The position numbers and the translations under genes are program-made. Shown here piece by piece: positions 23,090-34,272 of a stretch of DNA of 64,000 bases; position 1 is the first letter of the stretch; every line of letters begins with the position of its first letter. A model generated the notes under the pieces. It searched no databases, was not told where the DNA came from, and saw only the letters and a list, made by a program, of their open reading frames with translations. Source of the DNA: Pseudeuparius sepicola (taxonomy: Eukaryota > Arthropoda > Insecta > Coleoptera > Anthribidae); NCBI GenBank assembly GCA_963920635.1, contig OY987303.1, positions 48,979,223 through 49,043,222 on the forward strand, written 5' to 3'.

Positions 23090-24420
23090 TCTTAATTGTA
23101 GGATTATATTTGGTACTTATTAAGATTTTTCTGTATTATTGTGGAGTATGTACTTATTGAAATTTTGTTTTTCCTCCCTTGTTACTGGGATGTTTCCTAT
23201 TAAGCAGTGGCAATAAATAAATGGATAAATGAACGCGGAAGAGAAGTTGTTTTTACCTCTCAGCGTTTAAAGGCTCTAAAGTATTATTATGTAACAATAA
23301 ATTAATCGAATAGTTCTCACCTTAGCCCTTACTTAATCGAGTTATCCATAAAAACAACTGACAATGAACACCAGTAGAAAACACGCGCTTTACATTTTTG
23401 ATATTGAGGTTTTATTAACAACAAGCGAAGTCAAGCGAATATGTATGACGGCGGGGCATCCTAGTTTATTGCTAACAAAATCTCACGTTTTCGTCAGAAA
23501 TATAAAGGGCCTGTTATCTACTCATCGTAATAGTTGATCGTCAGTTGTTTTCCATGGATAACTCGATTATAGTTGAGAACTATTCGATTATTTTTTTTTT
23601 ACAAATTTGAGCTTACAGCTTCTGAACGGACAGAGTATATCCGCGCCAAAATCATTGTTTCTATGCTGCACTTATTCCGGATTTTTTTTAATGGTTGATG
23701 ATTGGTTACAATCGAAAATTAGTCTACACATCTATTCCTGCCCCTACAACAATTGCATTACCTTATAATAAAAAAAGAGAGTTTATAGTAAACAAATATT
23801 TGTCGTTTGCTACGTGACAATCTTAATTTGTGCTACACGCAGCGAAAACACCTACTTCGATATTAAATCCTACATTCCACATTTTCAGCCGCGTTGTTGA
23901 CCGAAGCCGTGCACGTGCAGGTCTAACCCATTTCCATGTGGACAAAAGTGAAGCGCAAACGCAATGAAATCAAATTGTGGCGGTGAAACGGAATACCATA
24001 TTTTTACACGGTGATTTGAGTGACAGTACAATAACTTTACCAGTACCCCTGTATTGTGTTTGCTCAGCTCGCATACGAGTATACGTGAAATTTGTATTTT
24101 TAGAGTATACAATGTTTCAATGCGTAGTTTCGCCGCTTTTGCATAATAAAACTTCTTGTCTCTTAGGAAAAAAAAAGTATAATTATAATGTGCGCCTCGG
24201 AACTGAGGTTAATTTTGATAGCTCATATGGTTTACTTAGTAAATGCCAGATTCGTTATAAAAAGTTGAACAGACAGAGACAATGCCTACAATGATGACTC
24301 TGTTTATTAGTTGCAATTATTAAAAGTTTGTAAAATAATTGAATTTGATACGATTTTAGATTTTTTATCACTGTCTCTAAAATTATACCCTCATTGCTCT
24401 TTTTTGTATAAATCATTCAC
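23090..24420. other. Gene-free stretch
   Basis: AT-rich. Overlapping frames at 23885-24294 on both strands are unrecognised. No transposase motif seen. Confidence 0.35.
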
Positions 24421-24608
24421 GCAGGGCTATTTATATAATATTCTACCCCCTTAACGTTTTTGTTTTTAATTTTGGAAAACGTAAATATGAGAATTGTATA
24501 AAATTTTCTTGCGATTTCAGCTGTGTATTCAGAAAAACAAATGAATGTCGCCTTTTGGAGATAGAGAACAAATTAATGTTTTTTTTTTTAAGATGGAACA
24601 CCCTGTAT
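24421..24608 (+). mobile_element. ~190-bp MITE, copy 1 (CAGGGT ends)
   Basis: Ends GCAGGGCTATT and GAACACCCTGTA. The core AGAATTGTATAAAATTTTCT then TTGCGATTT and ATTCAGAAAAAC is found in reverse complement at 26645-26837. The two copies flank the tandem-repeat block between them. Confidence 0.65.
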
Positions 24609-24829
24609 ATTTCCGATTTTCGAAATCTACGCATTTTTCTGGTTTCAACGATATATACATATATGCTATAAATATGTTTGCTCTAGTAGTTTGAATTATT
24701 GAATCTCGGACAAAATCAAATTTGCCATAGAAAATTCAATTCAAATTATTACGAGAATATTATAAATGGAGATTTGACAGTTTACATTAATTGTTGTATT
24801 CCCACAATTAGGTACATACAATAATATCA

Positions 24830-24968
24830 TTGACTGACGTATTAATAAAGACTGCTCACGGCTGTCATGTTTGACAGTTCTCTGGCTCACCATGCGCTTC
24901 CCGGAGACAAAATACAATGCAAAATACATTGTTGACCATAGGCGCCATCTATTTTCCGGAACATTTTT
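24830..24968 (+). mobile_element. Truncated copy of the 17217-17396 MITE
   Basis: Starts TTGACTGACGTATTAATAAA like the intact copy and follows it through GGCGCCATCTATTTTCCGG, then stops. The right terminal repeat is missing. About 95% identity over the shared part by eye, so both insertions are fairly young. Confidence 0.8.
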
Positions 24969-25069
24969 TGTAGGGCGCAAAATAAGCGAGAAAATCGCGG
25001 TAGTAGACCTAAAAAAATCATCCTGTATAGCGAGTTATGAGTGTTATGACGACTGTCTACTTACTGCTT

Positions 25070-25840
25070 TTTAACCGACTTCAAAAAAGGAGGAGGTTAT
25101 CAATTCGGTTGTATGTTTTTTTATGTTTGTTACCTCAGAACTCCGTTATTTATAAACCGATTTCGAAAATTCTTTTTTATTTGAAAGGGTATACTTACAG
25201 AATGGTCCCATTTAAATTTAAGAAAAAGTTCCAGCCCTAAGGGTGGACAAATAGGGGATGAAATTTCATACTGAACCGATTTCGATGATTATATTTTTAT
25301 TAGAAAGGGAGTACCTTAGAGGTGGCCCCATTTAAATTTGAAGAAAAAATTCCACCCCTAAGGGTGGAAAAATAGGGGATGAAATTTCGTAGTGGACCGA
25401 TTTCGATGATTCTCTTTTTATTAGAAAGGGATTACTTTAAAAGTTACCCCATTTAAATTTGAAGAAAAAATTCTACCCGTTAGGGTGGAAAATGGGGGAT
25501 GAAATTTCATATTGGACCGATTTCGATGATTCATTGAAAAGGGGTACCTTAGGTGTGGTCCCATTTAAATTTAAAGAAAAAATTCCACCCCTAAGGGTAG
25601 ATAAATAGGGGATGAAAGTTCATATTGGACCGATTTGGATAATTATTATTTTATTAGAAAGGTAACCCCTACCTTAGGGGTGGACACATTTAAATTTGAA
25701 GAGAAATTAAATTTGAAGAGAAAAATTTCAATCCTAAGGGTGGACAAATAGGGGATGGAATTTAATATTGGACCGATTTCAACAATTCTTAATAATTCAC
25801 TAAAAATAAGAAATAAAAAATTTTAACAAATAAATTAAAA
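25070..25840 (+). repeat. Tandem array, ~120-bp unit, about six copies
   Basis: Begins with the widespread insect repeat lead ACCGACTTCAAAAAAGGAGG. The unit marker ACCGATTT occurs at 25156, 25275, 25396, 25516, 25629 and 25772, giving periods of 119, 121, 120, 113 and 143; the last is longer because of a small internal duplication (AAATTTGAAGAGAAATT region). Each unit holds CCCCATTTAAATTTGAAG and CCACCCCTAAGGGTGGA, the latter a short palindrome. No open frame crosses the array. Confidence 0.85.
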
Positions 25841-25900
25841 CCGACTTTAAAAAGTTGCCCGTATGCACACTCCAATAAAAATTAAAAAAAAAAAGAAAAA

Positions 25901-26165
25901 ATAACACCGACTTCACAAATTTGCCCGTATGCACATTTCAACTGAAATATTGGAAATATTTTTCTCTTTCTAAATTGAGTTATCTTTGGAGTCGGTGACA
26001 GTAAGTTATGATGTATGTAGGATAGTATGATGTATTCATATCTAAATAGATTTAAATTCCTTGCCTTGCACTAAATCCAAAGATAACTCAATTTAAAAAG
26101 AGAAAAATATTTCTAAAATTTTAGTTGAAATGTGCATACGGGCAAATTTGTGAAGTCGGTGTTAT
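25901..26165. mobile_element. 265-bp palindrome inserted in the tandem array
   Basis: Left arm starts ATAACACCGACTTCACAAAT and the right arm ends with its complement ATTTGTGAAGTCGGTGTTAT. Arms of about 92 bases are nearly perfect; the loop is 25993-26073. It lies between two blocks of the same array, as expected if it inserted into the array. A second ACCGACTT motif directly left (25842) suggests insertion into, or origin from, the array lead sequence. Confidence 0.8.
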
Positions 26166-26280
26166 TTTTTAGTGTTTTTCTTTTAATGTAGCTTTTAACT
26201 GATTTTAGCCTGTTGTATCTGTATACAATATTGTCCTTATACGATCGATGTAAAACCTTAGGATTATCTTTTTACTGTTG

Positions 26281-26460
26281 ACTGAACCGATTTCGATGAT
26301 TATATTTTTATTAGAAAGGGAGTACCTTAGAGGTGGCCCCATTTAAATTTGAAGAAAAAATTCCACCCCTAATGGTGGAAAAATAGGGGATGAAATTTCA
26401 TAGTGGACCGATTTCGATGATTCTCTTTTTATTAGAAAGGGATTACTTCAAAAGTTAAAA
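26281..26460 (+). repeat. Detached block of the ~120-bp array
   Basis: Nearly identical to 25272-25445, with only a few substitutions by eye (for example CCCCTAATGGTGG for CCCCTAAGGGTGG). Covers one and a half units. Ends in GGGATTACTT, which is itself duplicated. Confidence 0.85.
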
Positions 26461-26644
26461 GGGATTACTTACTCTATATATCTATCTATCTAAATATGTG
26501 TGATGAGGTAGAGGTATATTTGTGCGTATTCCCGCCTTGCACGCTTCGCAAGAAACATAACATTAAACAATGTCGTTTTTTCACTAATATTATAACAATA
26601 ATATAGGTACCATTTTCACAGCACGATGTGGTAACACAACAATT

Positions 26645-26837
26645 AACACCTGATACTGTCAAAGTCAAGTTCTGGTTCTCGTAATAGTTGTTTTGAATTT
26701 TATCTGCAAAAAGCGACATTCATTTTCAGTTTTTCTGAATACATAACTTAAATCGCAAGAAAATTTTATACAATTCTCACATTTACATTTTTTTTCCAAA
26801 ATTAAAAACAAAAAATAAAGGGATGAATAACCCTGTA
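26645..26837 (-). mobile_element. ~190-bp MITE, copy 2, inverted relative to 24421-24608
   Basis: Reverse complement of copy 1 over AGAAAATTTTATACAATTCT and GTTTTTCTGAATAC, ending TAACCCTGTA. The far end is degraded (ACACCTGATACTG). The pair encloses 2.0 kb of array sequence. Confidence 0.6.
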
Positions 26838-27720
26838 CATACGACAGAGCTAAAAATGTAAAGTGCGGCAAAACAATAGAATTACCATTAACCTATAACC
26901 TATAACCAATATGGTTATGTTTGAGCGCCAGAAGCTTGAACTATTTGGTGGTTAAATAAAATAACACACTTTCCAATTTACAATGTATTTACAAGTGGGA
27001 ATGGTACATCAAAATGTTTACAATAAAGTGAAGTTGGTACACTGAGTATTAAATTTTATTGTTTACAATTTATTATTTGTTACTGTTGAAAAGTAAAGAA
27101 AACACTACGAAAAATGTTCAATCTTAAAGATACAAAATCAGAGATGTTCGTGAGCTTAATATGACAACACTACTGGCACGAAAAGTTCACGTGAGCATTT
27201 AAAGTCTCGTGTACGAGCACTTTGAAAATTTGGACTATTGGATTTCACAGAGTAGGTACCTCGAAACCTTCCCAAATTAAAACTGAGTAGTTGCCACCAC
27301 CGCTCCAAGCTCCTTTTTCGTGGATAACGACCTCGGCTAAGCCTCGAGACTCGATCGGGTCGTGGGGTGTCCGAGCTGGTGCTGGAAGGTGTGCTCAATA
27401 CTCAAACGCCGGGTTGTAAGGTTGGTGTGCTGGTAGTTGACTACTTAGTCCGTTACTGCCTCGCTTACGTGCTTCGCTCACGTACCGGAGTGCATGTAAA
27501 AGAAAACACAACGAACATTCTCCGAAAAACTGCAGTCGACACGTCGACGCTTTTACAAGGTATATTCAAATCCCTTAGTTACAAAATATGGTTGAAAATA
27601 AAAAATTTATAACTATTTAATGGACCAAACATGTAGTTTTGACTTAATGAACCCTGAACGTGACTATGAAATAGATTAAAAATTAGTAACCAAAATGACC
27701 AATTATCTTGACTAAACCTG
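26838..27720. other. Gene-free stretch
   Basis: Slightly more GC-rich around 27290-27540. An 80-codon minus frame (27156-27398) is rich in Ser/Arg and unrecognised. It may be 3' flank of the minus-strand candidate gene. Confidence 0.3.
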
Positions 27721-28158
27721 TTTATTGTACCCGTTCGATCTCGAAACACAAGGCAAAAAATATAACAGCTGCAAAAGCTAGATAACCAAAAAAAGGAACC
27801 GTGGTAATTTCACGTGCCTCGGGCAACTTAAGAGTTCGTTTTCCTAAATCTGTGCTAATAAACAAAATTACAACCACAGCCTGCAGCGTGTAGCCCACAG
27901 AGAAAAGGGGTAACAGGCCTAGGTGAGAGTAGCTCAAGAAGTCGTCAAAATGACGTTATTAATAAGTTACTCACCCAGACTGTGCTCCCAGGGGACCTCT
28001 CTGTGGTTCACCAGCTGCAGTTCTCTGGTGGAACTCAAAAAATGCGTGGAAATCGTCCACTTCCATAGCTCAATGCCACGTGCTTGCAAGACACATGTAA
28101 AAAACAGAAAAACCAAATTAGCACAACGAAAATAAATCCACACCGCGTACAGAACCAC
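27721..28158 (-). CDS. Candidate small multi-pass membrane protein, two 3' exons
   Basis: Minus strand. One exon ends at 27975 with donor GTGAGT; the next starts at 27918 after CTCACCTAG. The 56-nt intron joins codons in the correct phase (one base plus two). The joined frame runs from about 28158 to the stop at 27722-27724, roughly 130 residues, with three hydrophobic segments: VWIYFRCANLVFLFFTCVL, LLPLFSVGYTLQAVVVILFI and FFGYLAFAAVIFFALCF. It ends IERVQ. The stop codon overlaps AATAAA. I do not recognise the family; length and topology would suit a tetraspan or MARVEL-like protein, but that is a guess. An in-frame TAA at 28159-28161, just before an AG, means the start codon must lie in another exon that I could not identify. 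It may also be a decayed gene. Confidence 0.4.
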
Positions 28159-28285
28159 TTAAGCCGTCCGTAAGGCTGAAAGTTAGGCTTTGAAGGAGAG
28201 TTTTCCACACGGAAATCTTCTAGACAGAAAATCAAAACCGAACTTTCACCTGACGTGAATTCGCCACGAGTGTTCGATAGGGAAA

Positions 28286-28317
28286 TGCTGAGATTCTTGT
28301 TGCCGGGCCTATTTATA
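28286..28317 (-). promoter_or_regulatory. TATA box plus initiator-like element, minus strand
   Basis: Minus strand TATAAATA at 28317-28310 is followed by TCAGCA at 28291-28286, similar to the arthropod initiator TCAGT. Its A is 28 bases from the first T of the TATA box, the usual spacing. It points toward the candidate gene at 27721-28158. A possible mini-intron (CACGTCAG|GTGAAAG to CTAACTTTCAG|CC) lies just downstream. Confidence 0.45.
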
Positions 28318-29315
28318 ACCTTTTCTGCAAGAATGACGACTTCCGCCTACTAGAACACTTTAGAAGGTTTGAAAAGCTAAATCTACTTAGAAAAACAATC
28401 GGAAATACCACGAGTGACAATCCAGATGACAGGTCACTGTCAATTCTGCCAAACTCTACCACTGATATGAGACCAGTAAAAATTGTCGGAAACAAAGAGT
28501 GACGTTAGTACACGGAATCAACACCGTGGCGCTAGTCAATCGCAAAACTGAATAAAGTGAATATTGTCTGTGGTTTACCTCCGACAATGCTTACAGCAAT
28601 GTAATTGTTCTAGTAATACATACCTTCAACTGATGAATGAAATTTAAACACTTTTGCAAATGGAACACACCCTTTACTCAATAGTTTGTTTAAAAACACA
28701 AGCTCTACATCGAGTGGGCAATATATTATACATCAGCTTGTATAGGTAGTTGCAGATGTTAGGGCAACATTTTTAAAAATGGTACGTGTATACGGGGTGT
28801 GACGAATTAATATGAATGAAACAATGCACTCGAAACGTCGTAACGAAAACTAGACTAAATTTTCGTTACAAACCTTGTGTGTTATCATAGTGTGTGGCAA
28901 GGTAGTTATTCAAAAGCAGCAAGCAGAGTGTAAACTATATAGAGCGCTCTAGTTCATACATTAATCTTTTCCCCAATGTTGTTTAAAACTCGTGTCGAAT
29001 AATGTAGTCCAAACACGAACAAAACGAGTTCTTTAAAGCCCAGAACTTTTTATGGGTTTATTTCCGCAGATTAATTTAATAAGCGCTCATCAACCAGGAA
29101 GTTTGGTTTACTGATCACTTTCGGTAATGTTTGTGGACGGACGAACCGAGTGTTTACAGTCTCCGACAACCACTTAAATGCTTAATATTCGCTTTTATGG
29201 GAGCTTCATTATCAAGTTGCTGCAGAAATTTACACGATAATAAAAAAAGGTAAAAAACCAATTAGTCGGAACCCCGAAAGTCGCTCCTCACCAAAAAAAT
29301 CTCATCCCAGAATTA
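28318..29315. other. Gene-free stretch
   Basis: Moderate GC, no recognised protein. The part nearest 28318 would be the upstream region of the minus-strand candidate gene. Confidence 0.3.
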
Positions 29316-29510
29316 ATTACGGGAATTTAATTAGTTTCACCTTTGTACTGAAGAAAAAGTTAATTATAAATACTACTTGAATTTCGGTTATATTGTGTTA
29401 ACAAACCTGAAAATTCGGTTATATCTAAACTAAATTATGGTAAAGTTGCATTCGCTGAAATTCCTCGAAATGAATCATGAATATACGCCACAATATTAAC
29501 GTGGTTTATA
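29316..29510 (+). repeat. Dispersed repeat A, copy 1 (diverged)
   Basis: Related to 31681-31915 and 39752-39995 in the same orientation: TTTAATTAGTTTCACCT at the start, AATTATAAATACT, then CGAAATGAAT-ATGAATATACG at the end. Class unknown. No coding signal. Confidence 0.5.
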
Positions 29511-29572
29511 TGTTTTGCACAAGATCCCCAAAAATGAAAGTTTCAGCTACATGGTGTAATAAAAGACACGGT

Positions 29573-29965
29573 CAAAAGCTTACCTAACAAAATTGCTTCC
29601 CTTAAAAGATACAAAGTGATTGTGAATTGTTAAACATGCGTAGATCGATTAATAAGTGTGTTTAAATAACCTGCTTGTGAAATACCTGTTAGTGTTATTA
29701 TTGTTTTTAATAAGTATAGAAAATAAACAAGTAAAAAAATTGCGTTTAAAGTTCTTAGTAATATTATCTACAATTTTTTTCTCGGGCGTTTCTATAAATT
29801 TAAATTTAAAAATGTTATTAAGTGCATACAAATTGGCAAACCAATCCCGAAAAATCAATTTTAAAATTTCAAATTTAACACCATCTTTTTTTTTAAGGGA
29901 AGCATGCTTAAGTTAAAGGTAAATTTAAAAAATAAAAATAAAAAAAGTTATTACACCCTCTATGA
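29573..29965. mobile_element. Possible MITE with GGTGTAATAA ends
   Basis: TGGTGTAATAA at the left and TTATTACACC at the right form short terminal inverted repeats. A second pair, GCTTCCCTTAAAA and TTTTAAGGGAAGC, lies 15-60 bases inside. Overlapping 69- and 86-codon frames on the two strands are unrecognised. Confidence 0.45.
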
Positions 29966-29997
29966 AATTTGAGAATAAGCCGTAGTTTTATACTAGC

Positions 29998-30165
29998 GGG
30001 GATATCGAAAGTGAATTTTCGGGTTAACAGCTGGATGTTGGAATCTGTTCAGAATATCGTTAAAGTTAAAAAATAGCCTCTTTCGAGGTATTTTCCACTA
30101 TATTTTCTCAATAACTCATCAGGATGACTTCCTATGTCTGAATTAAATTATTACAAAAGAGTACT
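29998..30165 (+). repeat. Dispersed repeat B, copy 1
   Basis: Shares GGGATATCGAAAGTG, TAACAGCTGGAT, TTCAGAATA and AATAACTCATC-GGATGACTTCC with 53736-53945, same orientation and order. Function unknown. Confidence 0.6.
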
Positions 30166-30489
30166 GATCTGATTGTCCTAAATGCAATAATTAGCTTGCA
30201 AAATTGCAAACTCTACAAGAAAATTTCATGAAAAATATACTTCATACTATTTAAAATAAGTGCTCGGAACTCCAATATCAAATATTATGCAAAACTTTTT
30301 ATGTAACTAGTTTTCTTACATCTAGGGCGACCACGGGCGTAGCCAGGATTTAGTTTTGGGGGGGTTTAGTTTGAGAAGTAAATAAAACAACAAAAATATA
30401 CTTACATGAAATTTAATATCTATATATTCATCCGAAAAACTACGACATATTTATAAAGTTCTTAACTTTAAATGAAATGGATAAATTAA

Positions 30490-31019
30490 TTTCGTTCCTC
30501 TGCGCTAAATCTAAAACCATTAAAGAAGAAATCTTCGGCTTTTTCTTTTAAATATATCCACTACTTCATCTGCATGAATTTCTGTTCCATAGTGAATGTT
30601 CATTAACCATTAAGTCTGTTTTCACTTGTAGTGTTTCGTAAATAGTTTTTCAGTCTCCTTAGGCTCGAGAAAGACCTTTCTGGGGTAGCAGTGGATACAG
30701 GAATGGTAGCCAAGATTTGTAGTAATGTGTAAATATTAGGATAAAGGTTTTTATCGCACATATCTAGGCATTCCAAACTAGATTTCGGGGTAGGCAGTCT
30801 TCTTATCAGCATGCAAGGTAGCTGAAGCTTTGATAGCTAAATCCAAATTTGTTTCTTTATTAGAAACCCCTTGACCTTGACTACACCACTTTTTCCAGTA
30901 GTCCATACCTTTAGGTTTATCACCCTTCCTTTTTTCCCCTCCATTTTTCGACAGTAATAATGATTCACGTATCTATCCTTAACAAGGTCATCGAATAACA
31001 GTGCACTAAAATTACTCAC
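30490..31019 (-). pseudogene. hAT transposase remnant with hATC dimerisation domain
   Basis: 31019-30837 encodes MSNFSALLFDDLVKD and a basic stretch, probably the old N-terminus. 30812-30603 encodes CDKNLYPNIYTLLQI then LATIPVSTATPERSFSSLRR and LKNYLRNTTSENRLNG, the conserved hATC dimerisation block. A small deletion after NRLNG causes a frameshift, and the tail (MNIHYGTEIHADEVVDIFKR) follows in another frame. The catalytic DDE region is absent. Confidence 0.85.
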
Positions 31020-31133
31020 TTACACGGTACACTTAATTCTCTTCACTATTCGTTCACCACTTTTCACTTTTATTCGCTTCGAGTTCGCATGGAACAATAC
31101 TGCCGTAAGCGCGGTCACGCGCCGCGGCGCCGC

Positions 31134-31140
31134 TTATATA
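31134..31140 (-). promoter_or_regulatory. TATA box of the hAT element
   Basis: Minus-strand TATATAA lies in an unusually GC-rich pocket (CGGCGCCGCGGCGCG directly downstream) about 115 bases before the transposase ATG at 31019. Position and orientation fit a transposon-internal promoter. Confidence 0.5.
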
Positions 31141-31680
31141 GCAGCCCAGTAGCCGTCCAGAAACTTCCACGAACTTCCACAAAGTTCCGCTCATTTTGAC
31201 CTAGGGGCGTGGCGAATAATCGAGAAACAACGCAAAGTGTCCCTACAATACAAAATAGTTCGGCTGCAACTGCGTCTGCCTCTCGTCAAAAGATGGCGCT
31301 AGGCGCTTCTATTACTACATAATATATTCAAACGTAATAATAATTTAACTCTTCACTCCTCGTATTTTTTCGGTATAATATTAGGTAATATTTTGCTTAT
31401 TTCGGGGGGGGGTTTGAACCCCCGAAACGCCCCCCCCCTTGGCTACGCCCGTGAGGGCGACTATAACTTTGTAATTGTGCACAATACAATACAACAAGCT
31501 TGTTATACTATTGGCGTTGTTCATAGAGCAAAAAATTACACAATTTTGTATAGGTAAATTTTATTATCCTCGTTAGAATATCGAATTACAACAGGTATTT
31601 ACAGGATAATAATAAAAAACCGGTAAAAGGAAAAGTAACCCGTTCCCTAAAAAAACCCTCATCCAAGAATAAATAATTAA

Positions 31681-31915
31681 TTACGCATTTTTAATTAGTT
31701 TCACCTCTGGCGTCCTGATGAATCTCCAGCGACGACAAAGTTCATTATAAATACTCTGACACTTAAACTTCGGCTCGGTTGTTTTAACTACCTTGGGATA
31801 TTGCCAACTTATAATTAAATTCGCAGGTACCGACAATAAATTATGATAAGATTGTGCGAATACACAGAATTTCGCGAAATGAATAATGGATATACGGGAC
31901 AGAATCAAAGCTAAA
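31681..31915 (+). repeat. Dispersed repeat A, copy 2
   Basis: Closest to 39752-39995: TTACGCA, CGTC-TGATGAATCTC, AAGTTCATTA, TGCCAACTT-TAATTAAATTC and CGCAG-TA are shared in order. Followed at 31996 by ATCAGCAGGCAAATTCTGAT, which also occurs in reverse complement at 39426-39446. Confidence 0.65.
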
Positions 31916-32344
31916 GCTTGCTCAAAACATACACAATCGGTGCTTTCATATTCGTTTGTTGAGTTCGACAAATAATGCCTTTCAAGTTTACTATAGGATC
32001 AGCAGGCAAATTCTGATTACTCGATTCGATACTAATCGAGCCCATCTCGAAAAAAGGCGATTCTGATCATAGACAAACCCAAATAGAAGATACCCGGAAT
32101 CCATAGTCTAAATTTGTCACAATAGTCGCTGGTGGCGCCGCCGCTAGCATCTGGGTGAACTATTTCTAGAGAGGCGGGAATTTTAAATATTTTTTAAGAG
32201 ACTCGTTTATTTATGATATCCTATTTTAAAGTTTTACCTTCTTTAAAAATTTAAAACAAAAATGAATGGGTCGTTCACCACATAACAGTATTAATAGTTT
32301 TACGAATAAAAGACACATTAGATTTTCTTTAAAAACTTTTAAAG

Positions 32345-32690
32345 TTAAGAGGGGGTTGCCGACAGCGAAAGTGACGTTAGATTTCGTATTTTTTTAAGTT
32401 GTATAGCATAAAATCTAATAACATTTTACCTTGCAAAAATTTAGTACAAACATCTCTGTCTTCATTTTAATCATAAGATGTTAAAAGCAAAGTTTTGTTT
32501 TATAGGTTATGAAAACCTTCGGAAAAATAATAATTCCAGTGCATATGCTTTTAAGATCTTATGATTAAAATGAACAAAGAGATGTTTGTACTAAATTTTT
32601 GCCAGGTAAAATGTTATTAGATTTTATGCTATACAACTTAAAAAAATACGAAATCTAACGTCACTTTCGCTGTCGGCAACCCCCTCTTAA
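32345..32690. mobile_element. 338-bp palindromic MITE, copy 2, TTAA duplication
   Basis: The element 32349-32686 is flanked by TTAA at 32345-32348 and 32687-32690. Same length, ends (GAGGGGGTTGCCGACAGCG) and centre as 3602-3939, with about 95% identity by eye. See that entry for the transposase inference. Confidence 0.9.
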
Positions 32691-32885
32691 GGCAAAACTT
32701 TAAAATAAAAGATAACGTAAACTAAAGAAGAAAACAAAATTGTAGCTTGTGAACATTTTGATACATTAAATAATGTAAACAAAAAAATGAACTCTTGTAA
32801 AACAATTAATTAACAAACTCTTGTAAATAAGATACTCTTAAAAATAAATAAAGAAAAATAAACTATACTAAAATCTAGCAACTCT

Positions 32886-33209
32886 TACGCCTGGCGTAAA
32901 CAAGAGCACGAGCGTTGAGATATCTGCCATAGTCGCACGGAGGTACGACCTTTATTTAATTTTAGTCTTACAATTGTGTACATCAAAATATTTCAGACAA
33001 GAATTATTGGCTTAATTAAAATGGTTCAAAACATCGATAAAATTATTTGTGGCAGTGTCTAAATAGCTGAAAACAACAAGATAAAACCGAATATCTACAT
33101 TTTTGCGATCGGGCACGTCCCTGTTGCTGAGTCGGGTGAAATTTTATAGCCTACCGACCAATCGCGGATCGTCATTGAACACGTGGTTTTATTTACGCCA
33201 GGCGTACGG
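32886..33209. mobile_element. Possible MITE with ACGCCTGGCGTAAA ends
   Basis: TTACGCCTGGCGTAAA at 32886 is matched in reverse complement by TTTACGCCAGGCGTA at about 33193. The motif is itself partly palindromic (CGCCTGGCG), which weakens the case. Interior non-coding. Confidence 0.4.
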
Positions 33210-34116
33210 ATTGCTCGATTTTACTATAGAACTAGTATAACAAAAATAAAAATACAGTATGCAGATAAGAGCTACGTTCGTGCAGCAATAGCTGTGTCCG
33301 TGGAACAATCCCAAACCAGTTCCAAATTAGTAAACTCCAGGGACTCTTTATAATAAGGGGACCCAGCATGTCACAGTCTATCACATAGGAAAAGTGAAGC
33401 CTCGAGGGGAAGTTTGTTTTCTGTATACTCCAAGGAGACCACATAAGTGGGCTGGTACAAGGTCATGTTATATGTGAGTGTCCAACTGCCATCAGGTTTT
33501 ATGTGACATGCCAGTGCCATAGATTTTTTATCTACAACTATAAGTTTATTTTACGTTTGTGAGGTACCTTGGGAGAGAAATAAAATTACAAAAATTTTAT
33601 AATGAGCACCGAGAAAAACTACATGATTAGAACTAAGTACAAGACCTAATCTTATTAGTCCATCCCGAAATCTGTGAAAGTTCTTTGGGTAGATACATTC
33701 AACAAGGGAAGAAAGTTCAAGTACGTACCTATTATACCTACATATTACAAATGGTTTGAGGAACCTGGTAACAAGGTGCAATAGCGACAAATTCTCAAAT
33801 AAGCAAAATCGGCATCCTTATATTACTTAAATTCCTGGAAATAATTGCAGGAAACCAAATTCAAATATAAAATAAATTTGATTCATTTGACAGTTACCAT
33901 ATTCTGCGTTTGTTGACGAAACATTGTCAAGTCTAATTTTTAGAAATCATGGAAACCATTATTAATTTTTACTAACAATCAAAGTACCTGTTATATTCAT
34001 AGATTTTCCAATGAAATGGCATACTTGGCATCATCGAGACCATTAGAATGAGGAAAGAAACGGCCTCACTTTGGAAAGTATAATGCTGGGTCCCCTTACT
34101 TTAAAGGGTTCCTGGT
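33210..34116. other. Gene-free stretch
   Basis: Minus frames at 33232-33444 and 33551-33790 are unrecognised. Note GGTCCCCTTA at 34090 and its relative TAAGGGGACC at 33353, which could be old repeat ends. Confidence 0.3.
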
Positions 34117-34272
34117 AAACTCTGTTCCACGAATGTTCATACCTACGTCTCAACTCTCGTCCCCGTCTTACTCATGACTCATGACTATAGGTCGGATATC
34201 GGTCGTATATTCACGAGTCAGACAAGGACGGGGGTTGTGACGTAGGTATGAACATTAATTGAACAGAGTTTA
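34117..34272. repeat. ~156-bp palindrome
   Basis: AAACTCTGTTC followed by AATGTTCATACCTACGTC pairs with GACGTAGGTATGAACATTAA and GAACAGAGTTT. Loop near 34195. Probably a short MITE; no clear duplication. Confidence 0.7.

Larger units (their letters stand above)
30324..31461 (-). mobile_element. hAT transposon, internally deleted, 8-bp target duplication
   Basis: The element 30332-31453 (1122 bp) has terminal inverted repeats CACGGGCGTAGCCA / TGGCTACGCCCGTG and is flanked by AGGGCGAC on both sides (30324-30331 and 31454-31461). A perfect 8-bp duplication is diagnostic of hAT-type insertion. Next to the ends lie G-runs and C-runs. Coding remains are on the minus strand: a TATA box at 31134-31140, a short N-terminal frame and a C-terminal dimerisation domain. 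The bulk of the transposase (BED zinc finger and catalytic core) is missing, so it can move only with help from another copy. Confidence 0.9.
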
